Source: Paludibacter sp. (GTDB taxonomy: Bacteria; Bacteroidota; Bacteroidia; Bacteroidales; Paludibacteraceae). From it: 64,000 bases of DNA. How positions within the stretch are numbered: the first letter of the stretch is position 1; every line of letters begins with the position of its first letter. Under the pieces are notes generated by a model. That model was not told the origin of the DNA and searched no databases. It saw only the letters and a program-made list of their open reading frames with translations. Positions 43,853 to 56,592 of the stretch are shown here, one piece after another. The position numbers were made by a program, and so were the translations under genes. Location: positions 1-64,000 of the forward strand of contig JAQTUE010000003.1 in assembly GCA_028710415.1 (NCBI GenBank), in the 5' to 3' direction.

Positions 43853-44710
43853 ATGAAAAGAATACTGACAAGTGCCTGCACCTTTATGCTGGCACTTGGT
43901 TTTACTGGATACGCCCAACTGGCTAAACCGGCAGATGCACCCAAAGTAACAGTTACAACAGCAGAAAAAACACAGGACTCACAGTGGCAAGGTAAACGAG
44001 TGGCTTTTCTGGGCGACTCGATGACCGATCCCCGTCGTGTTGGCACTACCTGTATCTACTGGGAGTACCTGAATGAATTACTGGGGATAAAACCTTTTGT
44101 ATATGCTGTCAGTGGACTTCAGTGGGATGGCATTTACAAGCAGGCCCTGAAGTTGAAGGAGCAAAAAGGAACAGATGTTGATGCCATTCTGATTTTTGCA
44201 GGTACGAATGACTTTAACCACGGCATCCCAATGGGAGAATTTTTTAGTGAAACTACCAGGCAAACCAACTACAATGGCAATCAGGTAACTCGCAAATACC
44301 GAACTCCGATCCTGAATGACTCTACGTTTTGCGGACGCATTAACAAAGTGATGTCGTACCTGAAAAACAATTACCCTCAACAGCAGATTGTTATCATGAC
44401 TCCTATTCACAGGGGATTTGCTACTTTTAATGAAAAAAATGTACAACCTGATGAAAATTATGCAAACGGTCAGGGATTGTATATCGATGCATATATAAAT
44501 GGATTAAAGCAAGCGGCTGCCTATTGGGCGGTTCCGCTGATCGACCTCTATTCGATAAGTGGGCTGTTCCCATTGGCTGATGCCCAATCGCAATACTTCC
44601 ACAACAAAGAAACGGACCGGTTGCATCCGAATGCGGTAGGCGATTATCGTTTGGCAAAAACTATTCAATACCAGTTACTGGCATTACCTTCGGCTTTTGT
44701 CTTACAATAA
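43853..44710 (+). CDS. Secreted SGNH/GDSL-type hydrolase
   Basis: A 285-residue esterase-like protein with a signal peptide (MKRILTSACTFMLALGFTGYAQ). The SGNH blocks are present: block I FLGDSMTD with the catalytic Ser, block III FAGTNDFNHG, and block V DRLHPNAVGDY with the catalytic Asp and His. Such enzymes remove acetyl or other acyl groups, often from polysaccharides. With GH28 and GH51 nearby, deacetylation of plant cell-wall sugars is a reasonable inference, but the substrate is not shown. Confidence 0.9.
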   Translation: MKRILTSACTFMLALGFTGYAQLAKPADAPKVTVTTAEKTQDSQWQGKRVAFLGDSMTDPRRVGTTCIYWEYLNELLGIKPFVYAVSGLQWDGIYKQALKLKEQKGTDVDAILIFAGTNDFNHGIPMGEFFSETTRQTNYNGNQVTRKYRTPILNDSTFCGRINKVMSYLKNNYPQQQIVIMTPIHRGFATFNEKNVQPDENYANGQGLYIDAYINGLKQAAAYWAVPLIDLYSISGLFPLADAQSQYFHNKETDRLHPNAVGDYRLAKTIQYQLLALPSAFVLQ

Positions 44711-44747
44711 ACAGCAGCCGGTAGGATTTATTTAAACATATAACACC

Positions 44748-45356
44748 ATGAGAATTGAACATTTACCGATAGATAATTCAGGAAGGTTACACCCGAAGAT
44801 GACCAGGGAACGTTCGTTGGAACTGCTAAAACGATATAACCTCGAACCATTTCACCTGCAGCATGCCGAAACCGTGGAGGCTGCCATGCGTTATTTTGCC
44901 CGTACCCTGGGATATCAGGAAGAAGTAGAATTCTGGGGGCTGGTGGGTTTGCTTCATGACCTGGATTTCGAAATGTTTCCGGAAGAACACTGCATCAAAG
45001 TGCAGGAAATCATGGAACAGGAAGATGTAGATCCGGAAATTGAACGGGCCGTTGTTTCGCATGCTTATGGCCACCAGGTGGATGTAAAACCCGAACATGA
45101 ACTGGAAAAGGTGCTTTATGCCGTGGATGAGCTGACCGGGTTGATAGGAGCTACAGCCCTGATGCGTCCGAGTAAAAGTACGTTGGATATGAACGTTTCG
45201 TCGGTAAAGAAAAAGTTTAAGGACAGGAAATTTGCAGCTGGATGTTCGCGAGACGTGATTCAGCACGGAGCAGAAATGCTGGGATGGGACCTGGAAAAAC
45301 TTATGGAAGAAACCATCAAAGCATTGCAGGAAAAGGAGCGGGGTGAAGTCAATTGA
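44748..45356 (+). CDS. HD-domain hydrolase
   Basis: A 202-residue cytosolic protein of the HD (HDIG-type) superfamily: metal residues in FHLQHAE, LLHDLDFEMFPEEH and VVSHAYGHQVD, and Asp in AVDELTGLI. HD proteins cleave phosphate esters, often of nucleotides. Substrate and pathway are unknown. It follows the SGNH gene by 37 bp, perhaps on the same message. Confidence 0.85.
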   Translation: MRIEHLPIDNSGRLHPKMTRERSLELLKRYNLEPFHLQHAETVEAAMRYFARTLGYQEEVEFWGLVGLLHDLDFEMFPEEHCIKVQEIMEQEDVDPEIERAVVSHAYGHQVDVKPEHELEKVLYAVDELTGLIGATALMRPSKSTLDMNVSSVKKKFKDRKFAAGCSRDVIQHGAEMLGWDLEKLMEETIKALQEKERGEVN

Positions 45357-45429
45357 ATTAAAACAGATTGAGCTAAAGGCTATTTATTTCCAAACACTAA
45401 AAAGAGTATAGATTTTGAATACTAAAAAG

Positions 45430-46815
45430 ATGATTAAAAGACAATTGAATACTGTGTTACTTGTAGCTCTCCTTTTCGGGGCTTTTATAGTAAAGGCACA
45501 GGATACTGAAAAAAATACGATATCGGCTATCTATCAAAATGCCCTGACCAACTACGACTCCTACAATAACCTCAGGGAATTATGCACCAAAGCACCCGGA
45601 AGATTGGTAGGTTCCCCGGCATCAGAGCTTGCCATTCAGATACTGAAAGCCCAGGTGGGGAAACTTCAACCCGATACCTGCTATCTACAGAATTACACAA
45701 CCCCTTCGTGGCGGGTTAAATCACCTTGCCGGGCAACAGTTCAATACGGTTCAAAAACAGAATCGCTGAATGTGGTCAACCTTGGTTTGTCGGTTAGTAC
45801 ACCTTTAACCGGAATTACAGGGGAAATACTTGAAGTGCATAGCCTCAACGCTGTGGATAGCCTGGGAAGTAAGGTTGTGAAAGACAAAATAGTATTTTTC
45901 AACAGGGCGATGGATAATTCAAAAACCAATACTTTCGAAGCGTACAGTGGGGGAGTTGACCAGCGTGCAGGTGGTGCTGCGAAAGCCGCACAATATGGTG
46001 CTTCGGGTGCTATTGTCCGTTCACTGTCCACTGAAAAGTATGATTTTCCACACACCGGGGTGAGCCGGTATAAGGAGGGTATAACTAAAATACCAAACAT
46101 TTCCATCAGCACCAATGATGCCGAAATGCTAAGCCGCCTGAATAAGCAACACGCGGGTGTAAAAGTATGGGTAAAGAGTGATACCGAAACAATTGATTCA
46201 GCACGAACCTCCAATTTAATTGCAGAGATAAAAGGAAGCAAGCACCCCGAGAAAATTATTTTAATAGGGGCTCACATGGATGCCTGGTTTAATAGCCCGG
46301 GTGCACACGATGATGGGGCCGGCTGCGAACAAATGATTGATGTCTTCCGCATATTTAAGGAATTGAATATTAAGCCTGAAAATACTATCCGGTTGGTGTT
46401 GTTTATGGATGAAGAAATGTACCAGTCCGGTTCAAAAGTATATGCTGCATCGGTGGGCAAGGAAAAGAGGGAACATATTGTATCTATTGAATCGGATGCA
46501 GGCGGCCTGTTGCCGTTGGGTTTTGGAATAGATGCCGGCGATTCGGTCATCAATTCACTGAAAAAACTCGCAGAACCATTAGTTGACTATGGAATTTATA
46601 AAACCGGAAAAGGATATGGCGGTGTGGATATTGCACCTTTGAAATCATTCGGGATTCCTTTAGTAGGACTTATGACGAATAGCCAGCGTTATTTTGAATA
46701 TCACCATTCGGCCAATGATACGGTTGAAAATGTCAGTCGTAGGGAAATGCAACTGGGTACAGCCGCCATTGCCAGTTTAGTTTATTTGATCGACAAGAAC
46801 GGGATTAAATACTGA
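45430..46815 (+). CDS. M28-family zinc metallopeptidase, exported
   Basis: A 461-residue aminopeptidase/carboxypeptidase Q-like protein. The signal peptide (RQLNTVLLVALLFGAFIVKAQ) leads it to the periplasm. A PA-like insert lies about residues 110-240, and the M28 zinc sites are visible: GAHMDAW, AHDDGAGC, MDEEMYQSGS with the catalytic Glu, ESDAGG and YHHSANDT. I take the ATG at 45430 rather than a TTG five codons earlier. It stands 73 bp after the HD gene; its natural substrate is unknown. Confidence 0.9.
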   Translation: MIKRQLNTVLLVALLFGAFIVKAQDTEKNTISAIYQNALTNYDSYNNLRELCTKAPGRLVGSPASELAIQILKAQVGKLQPDTCYLQNYTTPSWRVKSPCRATVQYGSKTESLNVVNLGLSVSTPLTGITGEILEVHSLNAVDSLGSKVVKDKIVFFNRAMDNSKTNTFEAYSGGVDQRAGGAAKAAQYGASGAIVRSLSTEKYDFPHTGVSRYKEGITKIPNISISTNDAEMLSRLNKQHAGVKVWVKSDTETIDSARTSNLIAEIKGSKHPEKIILIGAHMDAWFNSPGAHDDGAGCEQMIDVFRIFKELNIKPENTIRLVLFMDEEMYQSGSKVYAASVGKEKREHIVSIESDAGGLLPLGFGIDAGDSVINSLKKLAEPLVDYGIYKTGKGYGGVDIAPLKSFGIPLVGLMTNSQRYFEYHHSANDTVENVSRREMQLGTAAIASLVYLIDKNGIKY

Positions 46816-46916
46816 AATAAATTATTTAATTAATTATTAAAGTTTGTAAATCAAATTGTTGCATATAATCGTTTTATTAATCCATTATTGAAAATCAGTT
46901 ATCTAATAAAAACGCT

Positions 46917-48239
46917 ATGAAAAAATATCAGTTAATTTCGTTCATTCTATTCTTATCCTTAGCGGGAACAAATTATTCAACCCTTAAAGCTCAAAACGCC
47001 TTTATTGCCCCCACACTTCCAATAATACAGAATAAGACATTCAATATCAGAGATTTTGGAGCAGTAGGCGATAATAAAACGGATAATACCAAGGCCATCA
47101 ACGATGCCATATCTGCAGCATCGAATGCAGGTGGGGGTAAGGTTGTAGTGCCATTGGGTAGCTTTTTGTGTGGTCCGCTCAGGTTTAAAAATAACCTGAA
47201 CCTGCAGATCGACTCAGCTGCAATTCTCAGGATGTTACCATTGGATCGATATCCCGGAGGGACAGTTGAGGGAACCGCTTTTATCAGTGGCTCGCAATTA
47301 CATGATATCGCTATAAGTGGCAAAGGGATGATTGATGGCCAGGGAAGCCCCTGGTGGCCGTTTGCAAAAACCAAGAACGCAAAACGTCCACGAATGATTG
47401 CTTTCAGGGATTGCGAGAGAGTTTTGATTGAACAAGTGAAATTAATTAACTCACCGATGTTTCACATAGCCATCAGTGGCAAATCCTCCAATGTGACTGT
47501 TCGGGAAGTGATAATTCGGGCACCGTCATCAACTGATCCGGTGAATCCAAGCCATAATACCGATGCCTGCGATGTAAGCGGTACAAAGATATTGATCCAA
47601 AATTGTGATGTGAGTGTGGGTGACGATAACTTTACGTGTGGTGGCGGGACTTCTGATGTTCTCATTACAAATTGTACCTATGGCAACGGACATGGCGTTT
47701 CTATTGGCAGTCCGACAAGAGGTGGCGTATCGAATATTACCGTTGAAAATTGTACTTTCACCAATACCGATTGTGGTATACGGATAAAATCAGATCGCGA
47801 CCGGGGTGGAGTCCTTCAGAATCTAACCTATCGAAACCTGCGTATGAAGAATGTTGGCATTCCAATCTTAATCTATGCTACCTATATGGCAAAGGAGCGT
47901 GAATATAGAAATTTGCAAATGATAACACCTGAGATTGCTGAAACATATCCTTCGGCACCGGTTACAAACCTGACCCCCATTTATCGGAATATTTCTTTTT
48001 ATAACATTACCGCTACAGCAGCCAAGGGTAAGCGGGCAGGTTTGATCTGGGGTTTGCCTGAAGCTCCTATCTCCAATATTCATTTTGAGAATGTCAATAT
48101 CGATGCTGATCTACCATTTGGAGTATTCTTTGCAAATGATGTTAAACTGTTGAATTGCAAAATAATTACCGGTTGGGGTAAAAACAAGTTAGCAATTACG
48201 AAAGCGAAGATCAGCATTGATGGAAAACAAGTAAAATAA
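46917..48239 (+). CDS. Secreted GH28 polygalacturonase-like glycosidase
   Basis: A 440-residue right-handed beta-helix enzyme with a signal peptide ending near LKAQN. GH28 signatures are complete: FNIRDFGAVGDNKTDNTKAI at the start, NTDACDV (in place of NTDGxD), VGDDNFTCG with the two Asp, GHGVSIG with the catalytic His, and RIKSDRDRGG. It cleaves galacturonan-type bonds of pectin in the periplasm or outside. No SusC/D pair lies here, so it is not in a classical polysaccharide locus. A strong terminator follows. Confidence 0.92.
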   Translation: MKKYQLISFILFLSLAGTNYSTLKAQNAFIAPTLPIIQNKTFNIRDFGAVGDNKTDNTKAINDAISAASNAGGGKVVVPLGSFLCGPLRFKNNLNLQIDSAAILRMLPLDRYPGGTVEGTAFISGSQLHDIAISGKGMIDGQGSPWWPFAKTKNAKRPRMIAFRDCERVLIEQVKLINSPMFHIAISGKSSNVTVREVIIRAPSSTDPVNPSHNTDACDVSGTKILIQNCDVSVGDDNFTCGGGTSDVLITNCTYGNGHGVSIGSPTRGGVSNITVENCTFTNTDCGIRIKSDRDRGGVLQNLTYRNLRMKNVGIPILIYATYMAKEREYRNLQMITPEIAETYPSAPVTNLTPIYRNISFYNITATAAKGKRAGLIWGLPEAPISNIHFENVNIDADLPFGVFFANDVKLLNCKIITGWGKNKLAITKAKISIDGKQVK

Positions 48240-48312
48240 GTTGAAGCTGGTAGTTAACGGAATATTTTAAACTCAAATTTTAATAATAGCACACTATTGA
48301 TTCCTATTACAT

Positions 48313-48350
48313 AAAAGCGACGGCCCATTGTTGTGAGCCGTCGCTTTTAA
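48313..48350. terminator. Bidirectional terminator between GH28 and lacZ
   Basis: AAAAGCGACGGC pairs perfectly with GCCGTCGCTTTT around a 12-bp loop, between two converging genes. Confidence 0.9.
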
Positions 48351-48363
48351 GATTAGATTCTTT

Positions 48364-51528
<3,165 letters not shown>

Positions 51529-51557
51529 TTATATCCTGTCATGACAGGGTATAAAAC

Positions 51558-51600
51558 AAAAAGAACAAAAGAGTCCCAAAGGTACTCTTTTGTTCTTTTA
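51558..51600 (-). terminator. Terminator after galM
   Basis: AAAGAACAAAAGAGT pairs with ACTCTTTTGTTCTTT, a 15-bp stem with a 9-bp loop. A short palindrome CCTGTCATGACAGG lies beside it at 51536-51549. Confidence 0.88.
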
Positions 51601-51629
51601 ATATTCATTTCACACAGGAAAAAATAGAT

Positions 51630-52772
51630 TTATTTCTTTACTTCAAAAGCATAAATGCTTACTTGTTTATAGGTTTCACCTGGCTTTAATACTGCTGTGG
51701 GGAAATTGGCATGATTCGGTGCATCAGGGTAATTCTGTGCTTCCAAAGCAATTCCTGTCCGGTAATCATGTTTGTCACCACGTTTGCCTGTATCTTTACC
51801 GTCCATGAAGTTACCGCTGTAGAATTGAATGGCCGGCTGGTCGGTGCTCACTTTCATAACGATTCCTGTTGCAGGTTCAAATACTTCTGCAGCTAAAGTG
51901 ATTTCACCTGCTTTTTTGTTTAATACGAAATTATGGTCATACCCTTTTCCGTATTTCAACGCCATGAAGTCTGTCTTGATACGTTCACCAACAGCAGTCG
52001 GTTTTCTGAAATCAAGGGGTGTATTTTCAACCGTTACAATTTCACCCGTTGGGATTAACAATGAATCGGTAGGAGTGTATTTGTCTGCAAAAATAGTCAG
52101 AACATGCGAATTGCTTGATTGTGCTGTGGTACCATGCAAATTGAAATAACAATGGGATGTTGGATTGATAATCGTTGCTGAATCTGTTGTTGCTGAATAA
52201 TTTATTGTCAGTTCATTGTTTGCAGTGATGGCATAGGTCACTTTGATGGTCAGATTGCCCGGATAACCTTCTTCACCGGCAGGTGACAGATAAGTAAGTT
52301 CAACAGCATCTTCTCCCTTGTCATTTTTAAATGGACGGGCATCCCATACTTTTTTATAAAATCCGTTGATGCCGCCATGTAGATGATGGCCGTTATTGTT
52401 TAATGTCAGTTGATAGGATTTGCCATCCAATGTAAATTGTCCTTTGCCGATCCTGTTGCCATAGCGTCCAACAATTGGGCCTGCAAACATATCAGTTGCA
52501 TGAAGGTATCCTTTAATGTTTTCAAATCCCCAGATGACATCCTTGAAATCACCTGCTTTATCAGCCACCCATAAATCAACTAACCTGGCTCCGTAATTGG
52601 TAACCTGAGCCGTCATTCCATTGGCATTCTTTAAGGTGTACAGGGATACTTTCTTGCTATCCACAATGGTATCAAAATTACTTTGTGGAAAAAGCTGTGC
52701 GCTTTTTTTATTACCGGTACATGCACTAAATACGAGTACTAAAATTAAAAATGATAAAAATGTTTTTTTCAT
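51630..52772 (-). CDS. galM: Aldose 1-epimerase (mutarotase), lipoprotein
   Basis: About 380 residues with an N-terminal lipoprotein signal (LVLVFSACTG), so located in the periplasm or at the outer membrane. GalM motifs are YGARLVDLWV, GRYGNRIGKG, NNNGHHLHGG, the catalytic His in PTSHCYFNLHG and the catalytic Glu in ALEAQNYPDAPNH. It interconverts alpha and beta forms of galactose, glucose or L-arabinose. It sits between lacZ and the arabinose genes and could serve either. A start two codons earlier (MIMKK) is possible. Confidence 0.93.
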   Translation of the reverse strand: MKKTFLSFLILVLVFSACTGNKKSAQLFPQSNFDTIVDSKKVSLYTLKNANGMTAQVTNYGARLVDLWVADKAGDFKDVIWGFENIKGYLHATDMFAGPIVGRYGNRIGKGQFTLDGKSYQLTLNNNGHHLHGGINGFYKKVWDARPFKNDKGEDAVELTYLSPAGEEGYPGNLTIKVTYAITANNELTINYSATTDSATIINPTSHCYFNLHGTTAQSSNSHVLTIFADKYTPTDSLLIPTGEIVTVENTPLDFRKPTAVGERIKTDFMALKYGKGYDHNFVLNKKAGEITLAAEVFEPATGIVMKVSTDQPAIQFYSGNFMDGKDTGKRGDKHDYRTGIALEAQNYPDAPNHANFPTAVLKPGETYKQVSIYAFEVKK

Positions 52773-52836
52773 GATCATTTATGAATTTAAATAGTTTAAG
52801 TGTTAATGAGATTCATTTGAAATAATATCAAAAATC

Positions 52837-52877
52837 CTCCAGGCACATGATTCTATTATTTGAAAATGTGCCTGGAG
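52837..52877 (-). terminator. Terminator-like hairpin between the symporter and galM
   Basis: CTCCAGGCACAT pairs perfectly with ATGTGCCTGGAG around a 17-bp AT-rich loop. It lies in the leader region of galM and downstream of the symporter gene. Confidence 0.75.
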
Positions 52878-52904
52878 AATATCTAAATTATTTGAATTTA
52901 TTTC

Positions 52905-53009
52905 CAATGAACAATTTAATATGACATAATAATTTGCAAGATGCTAATATAGTGTGTTTTATGTCTTTGTTCCTGGATCTTGATTCTTGTGTTCTATATA
53001 ATATATAAC
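52905..53009. repeat. Interspersed element with heptamer tail, copy 2
   Basis: AATGAACAATTTAATATG, ACATAATAA, TTGCA and GATGCTAATATA match the copies at 38864 and 60901. The tail (TTGTTCC, TGGATCT, TGATTCT, TGTGTTC) keeps a 7-bp period and ends about 35 bp before the symporter stop codon. Confidence 0.78.
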
Positions 53010-53047
53010 AATAACTTGAATTTCGTCAGGTTATTGTCCATATTCAT

Positions 53048-54793
53048 TTACCAGAAATACCAGTAGAATGCTGCACAAATAGCAACCACTCCCAGTGAGG
53101 CAATTACATCCCACTTGCTCCAGCTCTTCATGATGAGTTTCTTATAGTCACCGTCGAAAGTAATGAAATCTACCTGTTGTGCGGTTGGCTTCTTAGTGAA
53201 AAGTGATACTACTACCATCATTAACATGATGAATACAAGCAACCAGATCTCAAAGATAAGCCAGTTGGTATGCCAGAACCAATGAGTGGATACCCAGATC
53301 GGGCTTGTCATTACATCTTTACCTGTATTTGTAAAGATGTTGGTCAGCAAGCGTGCCATACCAATAAGAAAGCCTACAATTAAACCTGCTTCACCTGCCT
53401 TAGGTGTAATTCTTTTGGAAAATATACCCATTACGAATACTGCCACCATGGCAGGAGCAAGCAACGATTGAATGCCTTGCAAATAGGAGTAAAGGCTGCC
53501 AAGACTCATCATGACCGGTATCCATATGATTCCAAGCACTACAACTACAACAGTTGCAATACGGCCTACCAAAACGTATCGTGCTTCGGTTCTGTTTTTG
53601 AACATTGGCTTATAAAAGTCTTCTGTAAACAACGTAGCGCATGAGTTGAAGAATGCTGCCAACGAAGCAACCAATGCAGAGATAAAACCAATGGTAACAA
53701 TACCTTTCACACCGGCGGGCAATACAAACTTAACCATAGATCCAAAAGCGGTATCAGGGTTGGTTAACGTAAAGCCACTGCCCGGACGTGCTGCCAATGC
53801 AGCGGCTATCATACCGGGAATCAGGAACATAAACACAGGTAATATCTTGAAATAACCTGCAGCGATAGTACCTCTTCGTGCACGTTTCATCACAACATCG
53901 TTTGACTCGCCTTTTGTTTGTCCGAGTACACGTTGAACGATATGTTGGTCAGTAGCCCAATACCAAAAACCGATGATGGAAGCCCCAATAAATACCCAAA
54001 AACCCGGATAGTCATCATAGAGGGGATCACCTGTATCTAAGTGGAACATATGGTTTGTGCCGTATGCATGTCCGTCTAGTCCTGTACTCAGCGTTTTTGA
54101 ATAGTCAATCATTGCCGTCCAACCGTGAGCGATACTCCCGTCTCCGAGTGCTGACAATCCTAAGAAAAGCACAAGGAATGAACCAATGATAAGGATCGGA
54201 GTTTGAATTGCCGACAAGGTCATCACACCTTTCATCCCGCCAAAAATAGTAAAGACACCCGTTAAGACTATCAAGCCGATAGCTCCGTACCAGAAAGGCA
54301 AGCCAATAAGGCTTTCCATGAAAATACCACCGGTAAATGCTGTTACACTCACTTTGGTTAGCACGTAGGCTATCAGTGTAATGATAGATAACCACGAACC
54401 TGTACGAGGTGTATAACGATTTTTAAGGAAGTCAGGCATGGTAATGATTTTACCCAACTTCATGTTCATATGTTGGTAAAAAGGCACAAAGAGCCAACCC
54501 AGGATGAGTATCATCCAGCCTTGCATCTCCCAATGTGCCATGCCTACACCTGACTTTGCACCAGTGCCGGCAAGCCCAACAAGATGTTCCGAACCAATGT
54601 TTGCAGCAAAGATAGCTGCACCAATAATATACCATGGTTCGCCTTTACCGAACAGGTAGTCTTCGCTGTTAGGACCCTTTTGCAAACGTTTATCTTTTTG
54701 TACCGCACGCCATACAGCCCATGTTACAGCACATATTCCGAAGGCGAGAATCACCCAGTCTAACCAAATAAATTCATGTGAACTCCAATTCAT
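53048..54793 (-). CDS. Sodium/sugar symporter (SSS family)
   Basis: A 581-residue transporter of the solute:sodium symporter family with about 14 membrane helices. Features are SEHLVGLAGTGAKSG (sodium and substrate region), the family motif around FGGMKGVMTLSAIQTP, and ASLAAFFNSCATLFTEDFYKP. SGLT/AraE-like members of this family import arabinose, galactose or glucose with Na+. Its place directly after araB (gap of 32 bp) makes L-arabinose the likely cargo. It acts in the inner membrane. Confidence 0.93.
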   Translation of the reverse strand: MNWSSHEFIWLDWVILAFGICAVTWAVWRAVQKDKRLQKGPNSEDYLFGKGEPWYIIGAAIFAANIGSEHLVGLAGTGAKSGVGMAHWEMQGWMILILGWLFVPFYQHMNMKLGKIITMPDFLKNRYTPRTGSWLSIITLIAYVLTKVSVTAFTGGIFMESLIGLPFWYGAIGLIVLTGVFTIFGGMKGVMTLSAIQTPILIIGSFLVLFLGLSALGDGSIAHGWTAMIDYSKTLSTGLDGHAYGTNHMFHLDTGDPLYDDYPGFWVFIGASIIGFWYWATDQHIVQRVLGQTKGESNDVVMKRARRGTIAAGYFKILPVFMFLIPGMIAAALAARPGSGFTLTNPDTAFGSMVKFVLPAGVKGIVTIGFISALVASLAAFFNSCATLFTEDFYKPMFKNRTEARYVLVGRIATVVVVVLGIIWIPVMMSLGSLYSYLQGIQSLLAPAMVAVFVMGIFSKRITPKAGEAGLIVGFLIGMARLLTNIFTNTGKDVMTSPIWVSTHWFWHTNWLIFEIWLLVFIMLMMVVVSLFTKKPTAQQVDFITFDGDYKKLIMKSWSKWDVIASLGVVAICAAFYWYFW

Positions 54794-54825
54794 ATTTTAA
54801 TAGTATTATTTTTATTATTATTGAT

Positions 54826-56496
54826 TTAAGAAAATAATTCTTTTTCAGTAAACTGACCTAATTTGACGTAGTTTTTGTACAATTCAGCGTATAATACTAC
54901 ATTTTCTTTATTTGGAAAGTATTCCATGGCAAATCCCATACCCATTGCTTTCTGGGCATCTTCCACTTTTTCGTATACCCCGGCTACAACCGCTGCAAAC
55001 ATAGAAGTCCCAAATGCACAAGCTTGTTCTGATTTAGCCACTTTGATAGGCATATCCAATACGTCTGCCAATGTTTGCATTACAAAAGGCGACTTCAGGG
55101 CGATACCGCCAATCCCGATAATTTCATTGATAACCACACCGTTTTCGATAAAGCGGTCAACGATTGCTTTTGAACCATAAGCAGTAGCTTCAACCAATGC
55201 ACGGAAGATAAGAGGAGCAGAGCTACCCAGGTTTAATCCGGTGATAGATCCTTTTACCATTTGATTTGCATCAGGTGTGCGACGACCATTCATCCAATCG
55301 GTTGCCAATATGGTTGATTCTGAAACCGGAACTTTTGCTGCTTCGATAGATAAAGAAGGAATAATCTGATCCAGGGTTTCGTCAATCAGTTTTTGTTTGG
55401 TAGCCTCATCAATCAGGGTAGTTTTAGCCAGGATATTCACTACCGGCCATGCCAATACGTTTTTAAACCAGGCATACACATCCCCGAAAGCCGATTGTCC
55501 TGCTTCCAGACCAACCATTCCGGGAATAACCGATCCGTCAACCTGTCCGCAAATACCCGGAATCAGTTTGTGGCCCATTTCTTCATAGCTGGCAACCATG
55601 ATGTCGCAGGTAGAAGTTCCGATTACACGTACTAATGCACCGGGTTTTACTTCTGCGCCAACAGCTCCCATGTGGCAGTCAAATGCACCGACAGCTACAG
55701 CAACTTTGGTCGTTAAACCCAGACGCGCAGCCCATTCTTCGGTTAATTCACCTGTTTTTTTGTCGCTAGGGCATGTTTCAGTGTATAGACGTTCACGGTA
55801 ACCTGCCAACATTGGGTCCAGGGTAATCAGGAAGTCTTCTGATGGTAGTCCATCCCATTTCTCCAACCACATAGCTTTGTGACCTGATGCACAACGGCTG
55901 CGGCAAATATCTTCCGGTTTGGTTTTTCCAACCAATAGGCCCGGTAACCAGTCACAGTGTTCTACAATAGAGTATGCTGCGTTGCGCACTTTTTCATCCG
56001 AGCGAAGCACGTGTAATGCTTTTGCCCAGAACCATTCCGAAGAATAAATCCCACCTTCGTAAGAGCTGTAATCGATATCCCAACGGGCACACAGATCATT
56101 GATTTCCTGTGCTTCCTTGATGGCAGTGTGGTCTTTCCACAATACGAACATAGCATTTGGATTCTCAGCGAATTCAGGCAATAATGAAAGCGGAGTTCCG
56201 TTCTTGTCGGTAAATACAGGAGTACTACCGGTTGTATCGAATGCCATACCAACAACTTGTTCAGCTGTTCCGGCAGGACATTTTGAAAGTGCATCTTTCA
56301 CGGTGTATTCCAAGGCATCCACATAATCCTGCGGATGCTGGCGATATTGATTGGCTGTAGGAACACAATATTTTCCTTCCATCCATCGGGGATAATATTT
56401 TACTGATGAAGCCATTTCTTCACCTGTTTCTGCGTTTACGATCACCGCACGGGCTGAATCGCTCCCATAATCTAAACCTATAACGTATTTGCTCAT
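54826..56496 (-). CDS. araB: Ribulokinase
   Basis: A 556-residue FGGY-family kinase that phosphorylates L-ribulose with ATP. The N-terminus GLDYGSDSARAVIVNAETGEE binds ATP; further motifs are FDTTGSTPVF, LWKDHTA, GAFDCHMGAVGAEVKPG, GTSTCDIM and the C-terminal GIGGIALKSPFVMQTLADVL. The length fits AraB rather than xylulokinase (about 490-500). It is the third gene of the araA-araB-symporter run. A heptamer hairpin fills the gap to araA. Confidence 0.96.
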   Translation of the reverse strand: MSKYVIGLDYGSDSARAVIVNAETGEEMASSVKYYPRWMEGKYCVPTANQYRQHPQDYVDALEYTVKDALSKCPAGTAEQVVGMAFDTTGSTPVFTDKNGTPLSLLPEFAENPNAMFVLWKDHTAIKEAQEINDLCARWDIDYSSYEGGIYSSEWFWAKALHVLRSDEKVRNAAYSIVEHCDWLPGLLVGKTKPEDICRSRCASGHKAMWLEKWDGLPSEDFLITLDPMLAGYRERLYTETCPSDKKTGELTEEWAARLGLTTKVAVAVGAFDCHMGAVGAEVKPGALVRVIGTSTCDIMVASYEEMGHKLIPGICGQVDGSVIPGMVGLEAGQSAFGDVYAWFKNVLAWPVVNILAKTTLIDEATKQKLIDETLDQIIPSLSIEAAKVPVSESTILATDWMNGRRTPDANQMVKGSITGLNLGSSAPLIFRALVEATAYGSKAIVDRFIENGVVINEIIGIGGIALKSPFVMQTLADVLDMPIKVAKSEQACAFGTSMFAAVVAGVYEKVEDAQKAMGMGFAMEYFPNKENVVLYAELYKNYVKLGQFTEKELFS

Positions 56497-56512
56497 AATA
56501 TTTTTTAGTAAG

Positions 56513-56587
56513 TAAGAGGTAAGAGGTAAGAGGTAAGTAAAATGAGCCTCATGACTACTTACTCCTTACCTCTTACTCCTTGCTCCT
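56513..56587. repeat. Heptamer hairpin between araA and araB
   Basis: TAAGAGG three times then TAAGTAA (56513-56540), a small GAGCCTC palindrome, and CTTACTC, CTTACCT, CTTACTC, CTTGCTC (56558-56585). The two halves are complementary heptamers, so the RNA can form a long stem. In the araA-to-araB direction this could lower expression of the distal genes. Confidence 0.88.
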
Positions 56588-56592
56588 GATTA

